From: an uncultured Lachnospiraceae bacterium
GTDB taxonomy: Bacteria; Bacillota; Clostridia; Lachnospirales; Lachnospiraceae
Assembly (NCBI GenBank): GCA_910579495.1
Contig: CAJTVD010000014.1
Coordinates: 1-57,984, forward strand
Reading direction: 5' to 3'
DNA: 57,984 nucleotides
Shown here: positions 7,755 to 16,973 of the stretch, piece after piece
Position numbering within the stretch: the first letter of the stretch is position 1
Layout: each line of letters begins with the position of its first letter
Made by a program: the position numbers and the translations under genes
Notes under the pieces: generated by a model
What the model saw: the letters and a program-made list of their open reading frames with translations, nothing else
Database searches by the model: none
What the model was told of the DNA's origin: nothing

Positions 7755-8654
7755 CTATTTCCCACACAAAGGCGCCCATACCCTCCCCCTTAACTCAGAT
7801 AAAGAGGAAATCCTGCCCGGGTCCCCAATGTTATCACGAATAATATTCGCCCCATAGTCATGGGCCAAAAGCCCATACAGCAGCTCTTCCGTTAAAGCTG
7901 TCCTGTCATAGTCCCCCAAAAACCCCCTCAAATAGTCCCGCCCAAACCGGAACCCGCCACAAATCACTGCAGCCATTTCCAGTTCTATGGGGGCTGCCAT
8001 TGCATCTGCAAAATCAATCAGGTATATTTCCTTCCCCCCATGAATGATGATATTGTCCGGGTTTAAATCCCCATGGACAAAAACTTCCCCTTTGCCCTGG
8101 CGGGTTTTTAGATACGCCTCCCTTTCCCTCCGGAACCCTTCCGGAAAAGCCTTCCACCTCTCTTCTGCCATCCTGCCGAACAAAACATGGCTATTGAACC
8201 TTTCACAGGGAGTATCCATCTGCCCCACAATCTCCCGCAGCCTTCTCCCGATGTCAAACTGCTCCGCAGCCGATAATTTCCCACTTAAATCCGCCAGGGA
8301 TTCCCCCTCAATATAGGTAAGGATAAGATATCTGAAAATATACCTGTCATATACCCGGCCGCTGGCAATCAGCTTGGGAGCCGCTATCTGTAAACGGTTT
8401 GCCCGTTCTAAGCCAAACTTTTCTGTCTGGAAATCCTCCTCCCCGCCGATTTCCGATTCTTCCGGGGCAAATATTTTCATTATATAGTCCCCCACCCGGA
8501 ACACCCCATTAGAGCCGGGGGTACATTTGCCTATACCAGGATAAGCAATGCCGTGTTTTCCGGCAATATATGACACCAGGGGCGCAAAGGCGTCCCTGTC
8601 CTGGTATATCCTGCCCCAATCCTCCAGATTATTGATCCTGTGTCCAAATAACAT
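7755..8654 (-). CDS. Aminoglycoside phosphotransferase-like (APH/choline kinase fold) protein
   Basis: A 299-residue kinase-fold protein. The catalytic loop reads HGDLNPDN (about 194-201) and the metal-binding segment LIDFADA follows (about 212-218), both diagnostic of the APH/choline-kinase family. The N-lobe has GSNGVFRVGDYIMKIF with the ATP-anchoring Lys. The ATG at 8654 is preferred over a TTG 45 bp upstream because a GGGGAGAGAGG site precedes it. The phosphate acceptor is unknown; family resemblance does not show antibiotic resistance. It converges with the HD gene. Confidence 0.8.
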   Translation of the reverse strand: MLFGHRINNLEDWGRIYQDRDAFAPLVSYIAGKHGIAYPGIGKCTPGSNGVFRVGDYIMKIFAPEESEIGGEEDFQTEKFGLERANRLQIAAPKLIASGRVYDRYIFRYLILTYIEGESLADLSGKLSAAEQFDIGRRLREIVGQMDTPCERFNSHVLFGRMAEERWKAFPEGFRREREAYLKTRQGKGEVFVHGDLNPDNIIIHGGKEIYLIDFADAMAAPIELEMAAVICGGFRFGRDYLRGFLGDYDRTALTEELLYGLLAHDYGANIIRDNIGDPGRISSLSELRGRVWAPLCGK

Positions 8655-8700
8655 TTCCCTCTCTCCCCTGAAAGCGTATTTAGGGCACGCCCTAACCAAA

Positions 8701-8728
8701 AGGGTACCCGGCAGGCGCCCGATACCCT
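8701..8728 (-). terminator. Terminator after ilvE
   Basis: AGGGTA (8701-8706) pairs with TACCCT (8723-8728) around a GC-rich loop. On the minus strand the stem is followed by TTTTGGTT. It lies just past the ilvE stop. Confidence 0.6.
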
Positions 8729-8741
8729 CTCATTGACATTT

Positions 8742-9764
8742 TTAAATTTCCACTACCCAGCCTTCGGGTGCTTTGATGGTTCCCATCTGGATACCTGTGA
8801 GGGTATCGTACAGTTTCTTTGTAACTGGCCCCATCTGTTCCATCCCACTGGGGAAAATGATTTCTTTCCCGTGGTCTACAATTTTTCCCACCGGGGAAAT
8901 TACCGCCGCTGTGCCGCACAGCCCGCATTCCGCAAATTCCCCCAGCTCCTTTGCATATACTTCCCTCTCCTGGGCCTCCAGGCCCAGGTACTCCCTGGCT
9001 ACCTGGACCAGGGAACGCCTTGTGATTGAAGGCAGGATGCTGTCGGACTTGGGCGTTACCACCTTTCCGTCCCTGGTCACAAACAAAAAGTTTGCCCCTC
9101 CGGTTTCTTCCACTTTGGTCCTTGTGGCAGCATCCAGGTACATATTTTCATCATAGCCCTGCTGATGGGCGTCCATTATGGCATGCAGGCTCATGGCATA
9201 ATTCAGGCCTGCTTTAATATGCCCTGTCCCTCTTGGGGCCGCCCGGTCAAAATCACACACCCGGATGGTAAGGGGCCTTACGCCGCCTTTAAAGTATGGG
9301 CCCACAGGGGTGGTAAACACACGGAACTGGTATTCCTCCGAGGGCTTTACACCAATCACGGAATCGCTCCCAAACATAAAGGGGCGGACATAGAGCGTTG
9401 CACCGCTTCCATAAGGCGGCACGTAAGCTCCGTTCGCCTTCACTGTCTTAAGCACTGCCTCCACAAATTTATCCCTGGGGTATACCGGCATTTCCAACCG
9501 GGCGGCGCTTTGCTCCATGCGCTCTGCGTTTAAGTCCGGGCGGAAAGTCACTATGCGCCCGTCAGTGGTGGTATAGGCTTTCATCCCCTCAAAAACCGTC
9601 TGCGCATACTGCAGGACACCGGCGCATTCATTCATTACCACGTTGGCCTCCTGTGTAAGGATGCCCTCATCCCAAGCGCCATTTTTATAATTAGATACAA
9701 AGCGGTAATCTGTTTTGATATAGCCAAAGCCCAGACCCGCCCAGTCAATATTTTTCTTTTCCAT
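8742..9764 (-). CDS. ilvE: Branched-chain amino acid aminotransferase
   Basis: A 340-residue class IV PLP aminotransferase that interconverts leucine, isoleucine and valine with their 2-oxo acids using 2-oxoglutarate/glutamate. It has the QTVFEGMKAY start motif, the PLP-lysine in GTGHIKAGLNYA (Lys184), VEETGGANFLF with the conserved EXXG PLP-phosphate region, and an ECGLCGTAAVISP segment with the CXXC pair of the long bacterial/mitochondrial-type BCAT subgroup. Length and ends fit that subgroup. It appears monocistronic, with a promoter and terminator nearby. Confidence 0.95.
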   Translation of the reverse strand: MEKKNIDWAGLGFGYIKTDYRFVSNYKNGAWDEGILTQEANVVMNECAGVLQYAQTVFEGMKAYTTTDGRIVTFRPDLNAERMEQSAARLEMPVYPRDKFVEAVLKTVKANGAYVPPYGSGATLYVRPFMFGSDSVIGVKPSEEYQFRVFTTPVGPYFKGGVRPLTIRVCDFDRAAPRGTGHIKAGLNYAMSLHAIMDAHQQGYDENMYLDAATRTKVEETGGANFLFVTRDGKVVTPKSDSILPSITRRSLVQVAREYLGLEAQEREVYAKELGEFAECGLCGTAAVISPVGKIVDHGKEIIFPSGMEQMGPVTKKLYDTLTGIQMGTIKAPEGWVVEI

Positions 9765-9794
9765 AACTGCCTGCTCCCTCTTAAGTTTTTATTT

Positions 9795-9823
9795 ATTATT
9801 ATACTTTTCATCGGAAAAGTCAA
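9795..9823 (-). promoter_or_regulatory. Probable sigma-A promoter of ilvE
   Basis: On the minus strand TTGACT (9823-9818) is followed after 17 bp by AATAAT (9800-9795), within the AT-rich run TATAATAATAAAT. A GAGGGAGCAGG binding site and the ilvE ATG follow. Confidence 0.6.
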
Positions 9824-9883
9824 TAGCGGAGCCTTGATTTCACCGTACCTGCCGGGCAGGAAAGTTCCCGCCCTCCTTTTCTT

Positions 9884-10714
9884 TCATCCTGTAAAAGGGT
9901 TATAAAACCTGCTCCCGTCCGCAAAGGTAATCCCAAGGGCAAGGGCTGCAAACACCACTGTAAAGGCAATCACAAAATAGTCGTTGCGCCCCAGCTTTTT
10001 AGCCATATACCAGGTTCTCTTTTTATGTTTTCCATAGCCCCGCAGCTCCATGGCGTTGCTCACCGTATCTATCCTGTCCATGCTGGAAAAAATCAGCGGG
10101 AAGATAATGGCGGAGGTGTTTTTAATCCTGGCAAGGAAAGAGGCTTTCCCCGACATTTCAATCCCCCTTGCCTCCTGGGCGTGCTTAATCTTGGTAAACT
10201 CCCCCTGGACGTCAGGAATATATCTTAAAGCAATGGAAATGGCATAGCCTATGTTATAACTGATCCCTACTTTGTTCATAGAGGCGGCAAACTCACTGGG
10301 ATTGGTGGTCACCAGGAACATAAATACCGCCGGGATCACAGTAAAGTATTTAATCACCACATTCAGCTCATAAAAGAGCTGCTCTTTGGTCACATCATAG
10401 CGCCCTGCGATATGGAACAGGACGGTCCTTGTGCCGTAAACATGGGTTCCCTGGTCCGGGGAAAAGATGAAAATCGCCACCACATTAAAGGCAAGGAACA
10501 GCATCACCATCTTAAACACCGCCCCCACCTGCTTCCACCGGGTCTGGGAAATTTTAAAGACCAGCAGGCTGAAGGCCACCATCACCGCCAGCACCCTGGT
10601 ATCGTAAGTGACCATGCTGGTAAAGCACCAGACCAGGAAAAAAACCAGCTTGGTCACGCCGCTTAGCCTGTGGATCCAGGTATCTTTTTCTTCATATGCC
10701 AAAACCTTAGCCAT
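9884..10714 (-). CDS. ecfT: ECF transporter transmembrane (T) component
   Basis: A 276-residue membrane protein from ATG at 10714, which overlaps the end of the ATPase gene; an upstream in-frame start would add 25 non-family residues. About five hydrophobic segments are visible. Two Ala/Glu-Arg-Gly coupling motifs, EARG (181-184) and ELRG (223-226), are where EcfT helices dock into the two ATPases. It is the last gene of the S-AA'-T set and connects ATP hydrolysis to movement of the substrate-binding S subunit. Confidence 0.92.
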   Translation of the reverse strand: MAKVLAYEEKDTWIHRLSGVTKLVFFLVWCFTSMVTYDTRVLAVMVAFSLLVFKISQTRWKQVGAVFKMVMLFLAFNVVAIFIFSPDQGTHVYGTRTVLFHIAGRYDVTKEQLFYELNVVIKYFTVIPAVFMFLVTTNPSEFAASMNKVGISYNIGYAISIALRYIPDVQGEFTKIKHAQEARGIEMSGKASFLARIKNTSAIIFPLIFSSMDRIDTVSNAMELRGYGKHKKRTWYMAKKLGRNDYFVIAFTVVFAALALGITFADGSRFYNPFTG

Positions 10715-12431
10715 GGGCGCCCTCCTTTCCCCTCCTGTTTTCCCTCTCGTAAGCGATAAACCTCTCCACAAACCGGGAAGGATCCCCAATCTGGCAGTTT
10801 ACCGCCAGGCTGTACAGGGAGGTTTTCTTCAGGTAAGCTTTTTCTGCAATTTCCCCGTTGGTGAGCACATTGGCAGGAGTATCGTCCGCGATCAGATGCC
10901 CATCCGCGATTACCACCGCCCGGTCCGTGTATTCCAGCATCAGGTGCATATCGTGGGTGATCATAATAATGGTGATCCCATAGTTTTCGTTGATGCCCTT
11001 TAAAAACTCCATGATTTCCGTATAATGGCGGTAATCCTGCCCGGCAGTAGGCTCGTCCAGTATCATCACCTCCGGGCCCATCACCAGAATAGAGGCTATG
11101 GAAACCCGCTTTTTCTGCCCGAAGCTTAAGGCGGATACAGGCCAGTTCCTGAAAGGGTAAAGCCCGCAGATTTTCAGGGTATCAAATACCCGCTCTTTGA
11201 TTTCCCCCTCCGGCACCCCCCGCACCATAAGCCCCAGCGCCACCTCGTCGAAAATCATAGGCTTGGAGATCATCTGGTTGGGGCTTTGCATCACCAGCCC
11301 TATTTTTTCACCTCTTTCCTTGATGGACCAAGAGGCCATATCCTCCCCGTTTAAAAGGATCCGTCCCCTGGTAGGCTTGTAAAAGCCGCAGATCAAATTA
11401 GAAAGAGTGGATTTGCCTGCCCCGTTTTTCCCTACAATGCTCACCATCTCCCCTTTTTTAATATCAAAGTGGATATGCTGCAAAATAGGGCTGCCCGGCA
11501 CATAGGAAAAATACACGTCCTCCACCTTCAGGGCGGAAGGCGCCTGCTGCCTTTTTTTCTCCCCCTCCGTCCTTTCAAACCAGTCCTTCAGGGGCTTTTT
11601 GTACTTTTCCAGCTTCATGGTTTCTATGTGCCTTGGCATATCCGAGGCAAAGATTTGGCAGCCCGCATGTTTCAGGGCCGTGATGTAAAGGGGTTCCCGT
11701 ATGCCCTGCCGGGCCAGGATATCCGTAGCCAGCAGCTCATCCGGTGGGCAGTCCGCCACCAGGCGCCCATCCCCTACCACCACGATCCTGTCCACATCCC
11801 GGTACAGGGCATCCTCCAGGCGGTGTTCTATGATGATAATGGTGGTTTTCTTTTTTTTCTGTATCTGGTCAATCATGGCAATGGCACGCTTTCCGGTAGC
11901 CGGGTCCAGATTGGCCAAAGGCTCGTCGAAAAGCAGGATCTCCACATCATCCACCATCACCCCCGCCATGGAAACCCGCTGTTTCTGCCCGCCGGAAAGC
12001 TCTCCCGGGGCATGGCCAAGGAGGGCTTTTACATCCACCATATCCGCCGCTTCATCCACCCTGGCAAAGATTTCCTCCTGGGGAACCATATCATTTTCCA
12101 GCGCAAAAGCGATGTCTTCCGCCACAGTCAGCCCGATAAACTGCCCGTCCGTATCCTGGAGCACTGTCCCTACAATTTTGGACAGGCCAAAAAGCCCCAG
12201 GTCCTTTGGGGCTTTCCCTGCAATTTTAAGTTCCCCGGAAGCTTCCCCTGCATAGGAAAAGGGCGCAAGGCCGTTGATACAGTGGGCAAGGGTGGACTTG
12301 CCGGAACCGGAAGGCCCCAGGATCAGGACCTTCTCCCCGGGCATGATGGAAAGATTGATATTCCGGAGAGTAGGTTCCGCCTGGGCACGGTATTTAAAAG
12401 AAAAATCTTTAAACTGGATAATCGGCTCCAT
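10707..12431 (-). CDS. ECF transporter ATPase, fused A and A' domains
   Basis: A 574-residue protein with two complete ABC ATPase domains. The first has Walker A GPSGSGKST (39-47) and signature LSGGQKQR; the second has Walker A GKNGAGKST (about 334-342) and signature LSFGQKKR. Walker B LLFDEPLANLD and MILDEPTAGQD are present. Most ECF transporters have two separate ATPases (EcfA1/EcfA2); here they are fused, as in YkoD-like systems. It lies between the S and T genes with a 3-bp gap and an 8-bp overlap, so all three are one operon. Confidence 0.93.
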   Translation of the reverse strand: MEPIIQFKDFSFKYRAQAEPTLRNINLSIMPGEKVLILGPSGSGKSTLAHCINGLAPFSYAGEASGELKIAGKAPKDLGLFGLSKIVGTVLQDTDGQFIGLTVAEDIAFALENDMVPQEEIFARVDEAADMVDVKALLGHAPGELSGGQKQRVSMAGVMVDDVEILLFDEPLANLDPATGKRAIAMIDQIQKKKKTTIIIIEHRLEDALYRDVDRIVVVGDGRLVADCPPDELLATDILARQGIREPLYITALKHAGCQIFASDMPRHIETMKLEKYKKPLKDWFERTEGEKKRQQAPSALKVEDVYFSYVPGSPILQHIHFDIKKGEMVSIVGKNGAGKSTLSNLICGFYKPTRGRILLNGEDMASWSIKERGEKIGLVMQSPNQMISKPMIFDEVALGLMVRGVPEGEIKERVFDTLKICGLYPFRNWPVSALSFGQKKRVSIASILVMGPEVMILDEPTAGQDYRHYTEIMEFLKGINENYGITIIMITHDMHLMLEYTDRAVVIADGHLIADDTPANVLTNGEIAEKAYLKKTSLYSLAVNCQIGDPSRFVERFIAYERENRRGKEGAHG

Positions 12432-12434
12432 TTA

Positions 12435-12989
12435 CTACTCCTCTTTGGTAAGGCTGGAAGATTTGGCCCCCACGGCAGAATAGCCCACACACAGCAGGGT
12501 GCCTAAAATGCCGATAATAATGATGTTCCCTGTGCATGCCCCCAATCCCTGGATAAATACCTTATTGGCAGGCTCCGCATAGATGATAATATCCAGAAAA
12601 GGCGCAACCAAAATCCAGGCAACAGCATTGGCAGCCGCCTGCACCAGGTTAAAGAAAGCGATCATCTTCCCTGTGCCAAAGCCCCCTTCTTTTATGGCAT
12701 ACTTGGCGGCAAACCAGCCAATGGCAAAGCCTACCACCCCGTCCGGGAATACCCAGCTCCACCAGATGCTGCCGTAAAACATGGCGTCTCCCAGGGCATG
12801 GCCAAGAATGCCCACCACGCCCCCTACCAAAGGCCCGAACACAGCCGCCAGAAAAGCCATCACCGCCATACGGGGCTGTAAATAGGTGTTGGGGATTGGC
12901 GTGGGGAGCTGAATTTCCGTCAGCGCCACAAACAGCGCCGTCCCAATGCCAATGGCCACCACTTCCTTGATGCCAAATTTCAGTTTCAT
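12435..12989 (-). CDS. ECF transporter substrate-binding (S) component, UPF0397 family
   Basis: A 184-residue membrane protein with about five or six hydrophobic segments. The N-terminal KFGIKEVVAIGIGTALFVAL and the later FGPLVGGVVGILGHALGDAM match the UPF0397 family of S components. The ligand of this family is not firmly known; riboflavin is often written in databases without proof. ATG at 12989 is chosen because GAGGAGG lies 8 bp upstream; the ATG two codons earlier is too close to it. Only about 75 bp separate it from the addA stop, and no riboswitch was recognised there. Confidence 0.85.
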   Translation of the reverse strand: MKLKFGIKEVVAIGIGTALFVALTEIQLPTPIPNTYLQPRMAVMAFLAAVFGPLVGGVVGILGHALGDAMFYGSIWWSWVFPDGVVGFAIGWFAAKYAIKEGGFGTGKMIAFFNLVQAAANAVAWILVAPFLDIIIYAEPANKVFIQGLGACTGNIIIIGILGTLLCVGYSAVGAKSSSLTKEE

Positions 12990-13063
12990 CCTCATTTCCT
13001 CCTCATATGTTTTCACTTCCTGCCAAACAGCCTTAGCTGCAGGCATTTGGGTTTCTCCTCACA

Positions 13064-16000
13064 TTAGTATACCACAACCTCTCTGCCCAATGCAAAAGAA
13101 TATATCACTTTCTCTGCCACCTGCTTTCCCGTCAGCCGCCCCAGGGCTTCCCCATAATAGTCCAGCTGGGCCTGGTACCGCCTGGCCAGTTCCTCCGGCT
13201 CCCTTACCCTGTCGGTTTTGTAGTCCGCCACGACGATCTTCCCCTCTTCCTCAAAAAATACGTCCACAATTCCCTGAACCAGCACCTGCTCGCTGTCCGG
13301 GAATTCCTCCCCCAGGCGGCTGGCGTCAATGCCCAGCACAAAGGGCTGCTCCCGGAACAGTTTCCCGTTTTCTTCCGCCCGTGCCATCCGCCGGGCAAGG
13401 GGGCTTTGGAGAAACGCTGTAATTTTCGGAAGGGACACCCTCTCCCGCCACTGGCGGCTGAGCAGTTCTTTTTGTTCAAACAAATCAAGCTGGCGGGCTA
13501 TTTCCTCCTTAAGCCTCCCCTGGCCTAAGGCCTTTATGGCCGCCGGAAGGTCTAAAAGCTCCATGGCCTTATGGTAGGCGCTCCCTGTATCCGTTCCCGA
13601 CATGCCCTCCTTCTGTTCTATAAAGGAAGGAATATAAGGCACTATCTCCGGTTCCTCAAAGAGAACCCTGGTGAACGCCTGCTCCTGGTTGGCCTCCAGG
13701 CCAGGGGCCTTGTCCCCCAAAGCCTCCCCCCCTTGCCCCATTGACTGGGAGGGTAAATTATGGATTGCCTTCATTTTCAGTTCCGACACAGAAGTTTTAA
13801 TAAAAAGATTGGATAAATACTGGTAAGGATAGGCTCTCCCGAACCTTTCTGACAACTGTGCCATAATTTTATTGTCCTCTTCGGTCACCCCCTCTTTCTC
13901 CAGAAAAAGGGCGTGCTTCCTTTTCATCTGCCGGACAGCGTCCCTGACGTCCCTGCACAAAATGTCTCCCGGCATTTCCAGCCTAACCTTCTCCAGGCAG
14001 GGGAAAAGGAAATCCAGGTAACACCCTGCCCCCGCCAGGCGGGAAAAGGGCACCCTCCCCTCTGCCTCCTGTGCTGCAAATTCCTTTTTCTGTTCCAGGG
14101 TCTCCCTGAATTTCTCAATATCCGGGACCATGGCGGTTAAAATCAGTTTTTCCTTTGCCCTGGTCATGGCCACATAGAGCACACGCATCTCTTCCCCCAG
14201 GACATCAATTTTCATTTTCAGCGCCACTGCATTTTTTTTCAGGGTACGGCTTAAAATCCGCCTGTGGCTGTCCACATAGTCCACGCCGATGCCCAGGTCC
14301 GAGTCTGCGATCAGCCGGCCGTTTACATCCTGCATATTAAACTTCTTGGAAAGCCCCGCCAGGAAACACACCGGAAATTCCAGCCCCTTGCTTTTGTGGA
14401 TGCTCATAATCCGCACCACATCTGCATTTTCGTCCAGCACATCTGCCTCCCCGTAGTCCACCTCATATTTTTCCAACTGCTCTATGTAACGCAGGAAATG
14501 GAACAGCCCATAATAACTGGTATTTTCAAAAGCGGCCGCCCGGGTGAGCAGCATTTCCACATTTGCCCTGCGCTGCCCGCCCCCGGGACGGGCAGTTACA
14601 TAATCCAGGTAGCCTGTATCCGTTAAAATTTCCTGGATCAGTTTATGGATCGGGGTATAGGCGGTCTTCTGCCGGTAAAGGGCCAGGCGGTTTAAAAACT
14701 CCCTGATTTTCCCCTCCAGGGGGCCTTGGTAGGATTCCAAAAGCTCATAGAGGAAAAGCTTTTTGTTTTCTGCCCTCACCGCCGCAATCTCCTCCTGGGA
14801 AAAGCCCCCGAAAAAGGACTTCAATGTCCCATAAAAGGGAATATCCTGCAGGGGATTATCAATCACATGGAGAAACTGCAGCAGGGTTTTAATTTCCACC
14901 GCCTGGAAATATCCTGTGCGGGAGGTTACATAGGCGGGAATCCCTTCCCGCTCCAGCACCCCCTTAAATTCCTCCGCCCAGCCTGCTGTGGCCCGCAGGA
15001 GGATCACCATATCGCCATACCTTACCGGGCGCAGCTTTCCCGTTTCCTTATCCGTCACCTGGAAATCCCGGTGCAGTTCCTGTATCCTGCGGGCGATGGC
15101 TGCCGCCTCCTGCTCCCGCACCGTAAAAGGGGATGCCCCGTCCTTTCCTATCACATAGTACTCTGTACCATAGTATTCCGTATCATAGTACTCCCCTTCC
15201 TGGCCCGGCACAGGGCTTATGGGAGCCTTTGGGTAAACCGCCCCCGGATACAGGGCGGCTTCCTCATTGTACGCCACGCCCCCCAGTTCCTTTCCCATAA
15301 TCCGGTAAAAAAGGCTGTTCACACTCTCCAGCACCTGGGGACGGCTTCTGAAATTTTTATGCAGGTCAATCCTCTGGCACAGGGAATCCTCCTTGGAATA
15401 AGAATTATATTTTTCCATAAAAAGCTCCGGCCGCGCCAGGCGGAACTTGTAGATGCTCTGCTTCACATCCCCCACCATGAAACGGTTGAAGTTCCCCTCC
15501 TCCTCGCCGGAAATGCTTTTAAGCAAAAGCTCCTGCACCAGGTTACTGTCCTGGTATTCGTCAATGAGGATCTCCTGGAAAAACTCCCGGTACTCCAAAG
15601 CGGCCGGGGATGGATGGATGGCCCCGCCCTCTTCCTTTTTCAGTAAAATATCCAGGGCGAAATGCTCCATATCATGGAAATCAATGATATTTTCCCTGCG
15701 CTTTTTCCCGTCCAGCTTCTCCTTATAGGAAACCACCAGCCCCAGCAGCTCCTCCACCTGTGGTGCCGCCTGTCCCATCCGCTCCACCACCTGCCCCGGC
15801 GGGAAGGAAAGGTACAAAACCCGTATCTCCTCCACCTGCGTTTTGATTTCCTTCCGGAGCTGCTGGACTTTCTCCCTGCACAGGGGATTCACAGACTCAT
15901 CCTTTTTGGAAGGCAGCCTGCCGAAGGAAATCTTCCCAAAGGCCTCATAAAACTCCTGCAGGCTCCCGGGCACCAAAAGGCGGCTTATCATTTCCCGTTC

Positions 16001-16759
16001 CTTTTCCAGCAGTTCCCCGTACATGTAAGGCCCGTCCGGCCTCTGGGCTATGCCTATGGCCATATCCAGGCTGTTGGCCCATTCCTGGGCGGCCACCCTG
16101 ATATACGACACCAGATACCTGCACCAGCTAGTCCCCTCCAACTCCTCCACGCCGGACAGACGGTAATCCCGGGCACACTGGCCCAGCCATTCCTCCGGCC
16201 AGGGATAGCTCATGGAAAATTCATACAGCTTACCGATATACTCTTCCAGGAGCTTATCGTTGCCTCCCCCTGTAAAATATTCCACACATTCAATAAAAGA
16301 AGGGTTCTTCTCCCTGTACCGCTCTTCCAAAAGCTCCGCCATTACATCCTGCTTTAGCAGCCGCAGCTCCCCCTCGTCTGCTACCCGGAAGCCCGGGTCC
16401 AGGCCGATATCGTTAAAATTATTCCTTATCACAAACAGGCAGAAACTGTCTATGGTGGTAATCTGCGCATTGTGGAGCAAAGATTCCTGCTTTTGGAGAT
16501 GCACGTTCTCCGGCTCTTCCAAAAGCCGCCTGCCCAGTGCCTGCCCGATCCGCTCCCGCATTTCCGCCGCCGCCGCATTGGTGAAAGTGACCACCAAAAG
16601 GCGGTCAATATCCATGGGCGTATCGCCCCCTGTTACCATCTGTATGATTCTTTCCACTAAAACCGCTGTTTTTCCCGAGCCTGCCGCCGCCGAAACCAGG
16701 ATATTCCGGTCCCGCAGTTGGATCACCTGCTGCTGCTCGGGGGTAAACGCTATCGCCAT
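13064..16759 (-). CDS. addA: AddAB helicase-nuclease, subunit A
   Basis: About 1231 residues, the normal AddA length. It is a UvrD-type helicase with a C-terminal RecB-family nuclease domain and works with AddB in double-strand break resection before RecA loading. Walker A is AAGSGKT (about 25-31); the Walker B-like LIDEYQDSN, the helicase motif MSIHKSKGLEFP, and RVLYVAMTRAKEKL follow. The nuclease motif is near the end (VDVFFEEEGKIVVADYKTDR). ATG at 16759 fits the family start FTPEQQQVI better than the ATG 12 bp upstream. It is separated from addB by an opposite-strand degV. Confidence 0.95.
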   Translation of the reverse strand: MAIAFTPEQQQVIQLRDRNILVSAAAGSGKTAVLVERIIQMVTGGDTPMDIDRLLVVTFTNAAAAEMRERIGQALGRRLLEEPENVHLQKQESLLHNAQITTIDSFCLFVIRNNFNDIGLDPGFRVADEGELRLLKQDVMAELLEERYREKNPSFIECVEYFTGGGNDKLLEEYIGKLYEFSMSYPWPEEWLGQCARDYRLSGVEELEGTSWCRYLVSYIRVAAQEWANSLDMAIGIAQRPDGPYMYGELLEKEREMISRLLVPGSLQEFYEAFGKISFGRLPSKKDESVNPLCREKVQQLRKEIKTQVEEIRVLYLSFPPGQVVERMGQAAPQVEELLGLVVSYKEKLDGKKRRENIIDFHDMEHFALDILLKKEEGGAIHPSPAALEYREFFQEILIDEYQDSNLVQELLLKSISGEEEGNFNRFMVGDVKQSIYKFRLARPELFMEKYNSYSKEDSLCQRIDLHKNFRSRPQVLESVNSLFYRIMGKELGGVAYNEEAALYPGAVYPKAPISPVPGQEGEYYDTEYYGTEYYVIGKDGASPFTVREQEAAAIARRIQELHRDFQVTDKETGKLRPVRYGDMVILLRATAGWAEEFKGVLEREGIPAYVTSRTGYFQAVEIKTLLQFLHVIDNPLQDIPFYGTLKSFFGGFSQEEIAAVRAENKKLFLYELLESYQGPLEGKIREFLNRLALYRQKTAYTPIHKLIQEILTDTGYLDYVTARPGGGQRRANVEMLLTRAAAFENTSYYGLFHFLRYIEQLEKYEVDYGEADVLDENADVVRIMSIHKSKGLEFPVCFLAGLSKKFNMQDVNGRLIADSDLGIGVDYVDSHRRILSRTLKKNAVALKMKIDVLGEEMRVLYVAMTRAKEKLILTAMVPDIEKFRETLEQKKEFAAQEAEGRVPFSRLAGAGCYLDFLFPCLEKVRLEMPGDILCRDVRDAVRQMKRKHALFLEKEGVTEEDNKIMAQLSERFGRAYPYQYLSNLFIKTSVSELKMKAIHNLPSQSMGQGGEALGDKAPGLEANQEQAFTRVLFEEPEIVPYIPSFIEQKEGMSGTDTGSAYHKAMELLDLPAAIKALGQGRLKEEIARQLDLFEQKELLSRQWRERVSLPKITAFLQSPLARRMARAEENGKLFREQPFVLGIDASRLGEEFPDSEQVLVQGIVDVFFEEEGKIVVADYKTDRVREPEELARRYQAQLDYYGEALGRLTGKQVAEKVIYSFALGREVVVY

Positions 16760-16973
16760 ATTCTTCCTCATCTCCGCGCCCTATGCGGCGCATCTGTTGT
16801 TTTGGTCCCGCCCTGCCAGGGATCCCCCAGGGGCTTGCTACCAGTATAACCACTTCCTGCCCTAAAATCAATGCTCCCTGGATATCAGCTATAGATAATA
16901 TGCCCCGCTTATGGTAGAATAAAGATAACTTACAAACAACAGATATGGAACGGAAATTAGGAGAACAAACATT

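Noticed and set aside
7755..8654. Aminoglycoside resistance gene
   Set aside because: It has the kinase fold and HGDLNPDN motif but no features of a known resistance subfamily; a housekeeping small-molecule kinase is as likely.
9765..9883. T-box or leader-peptide attenuator before ilvE
   Set aside because: The gap is short, has no T-box sequence or branched-chain leader peptide, and a plain promoter explains it.
11469..12506. 345-codon plus-strand frame opposite the ECF ATPase
   Set aside because: It is antisense to a clear double-ABC ATPase, rich in His/Pro/Arg, and has no family features.
12990..13063. Riboswitch in front of the ECF S-component gene
   Set aside because: Only about 75 bases separate it from addA, and I could not identify a known aptamer pattern.
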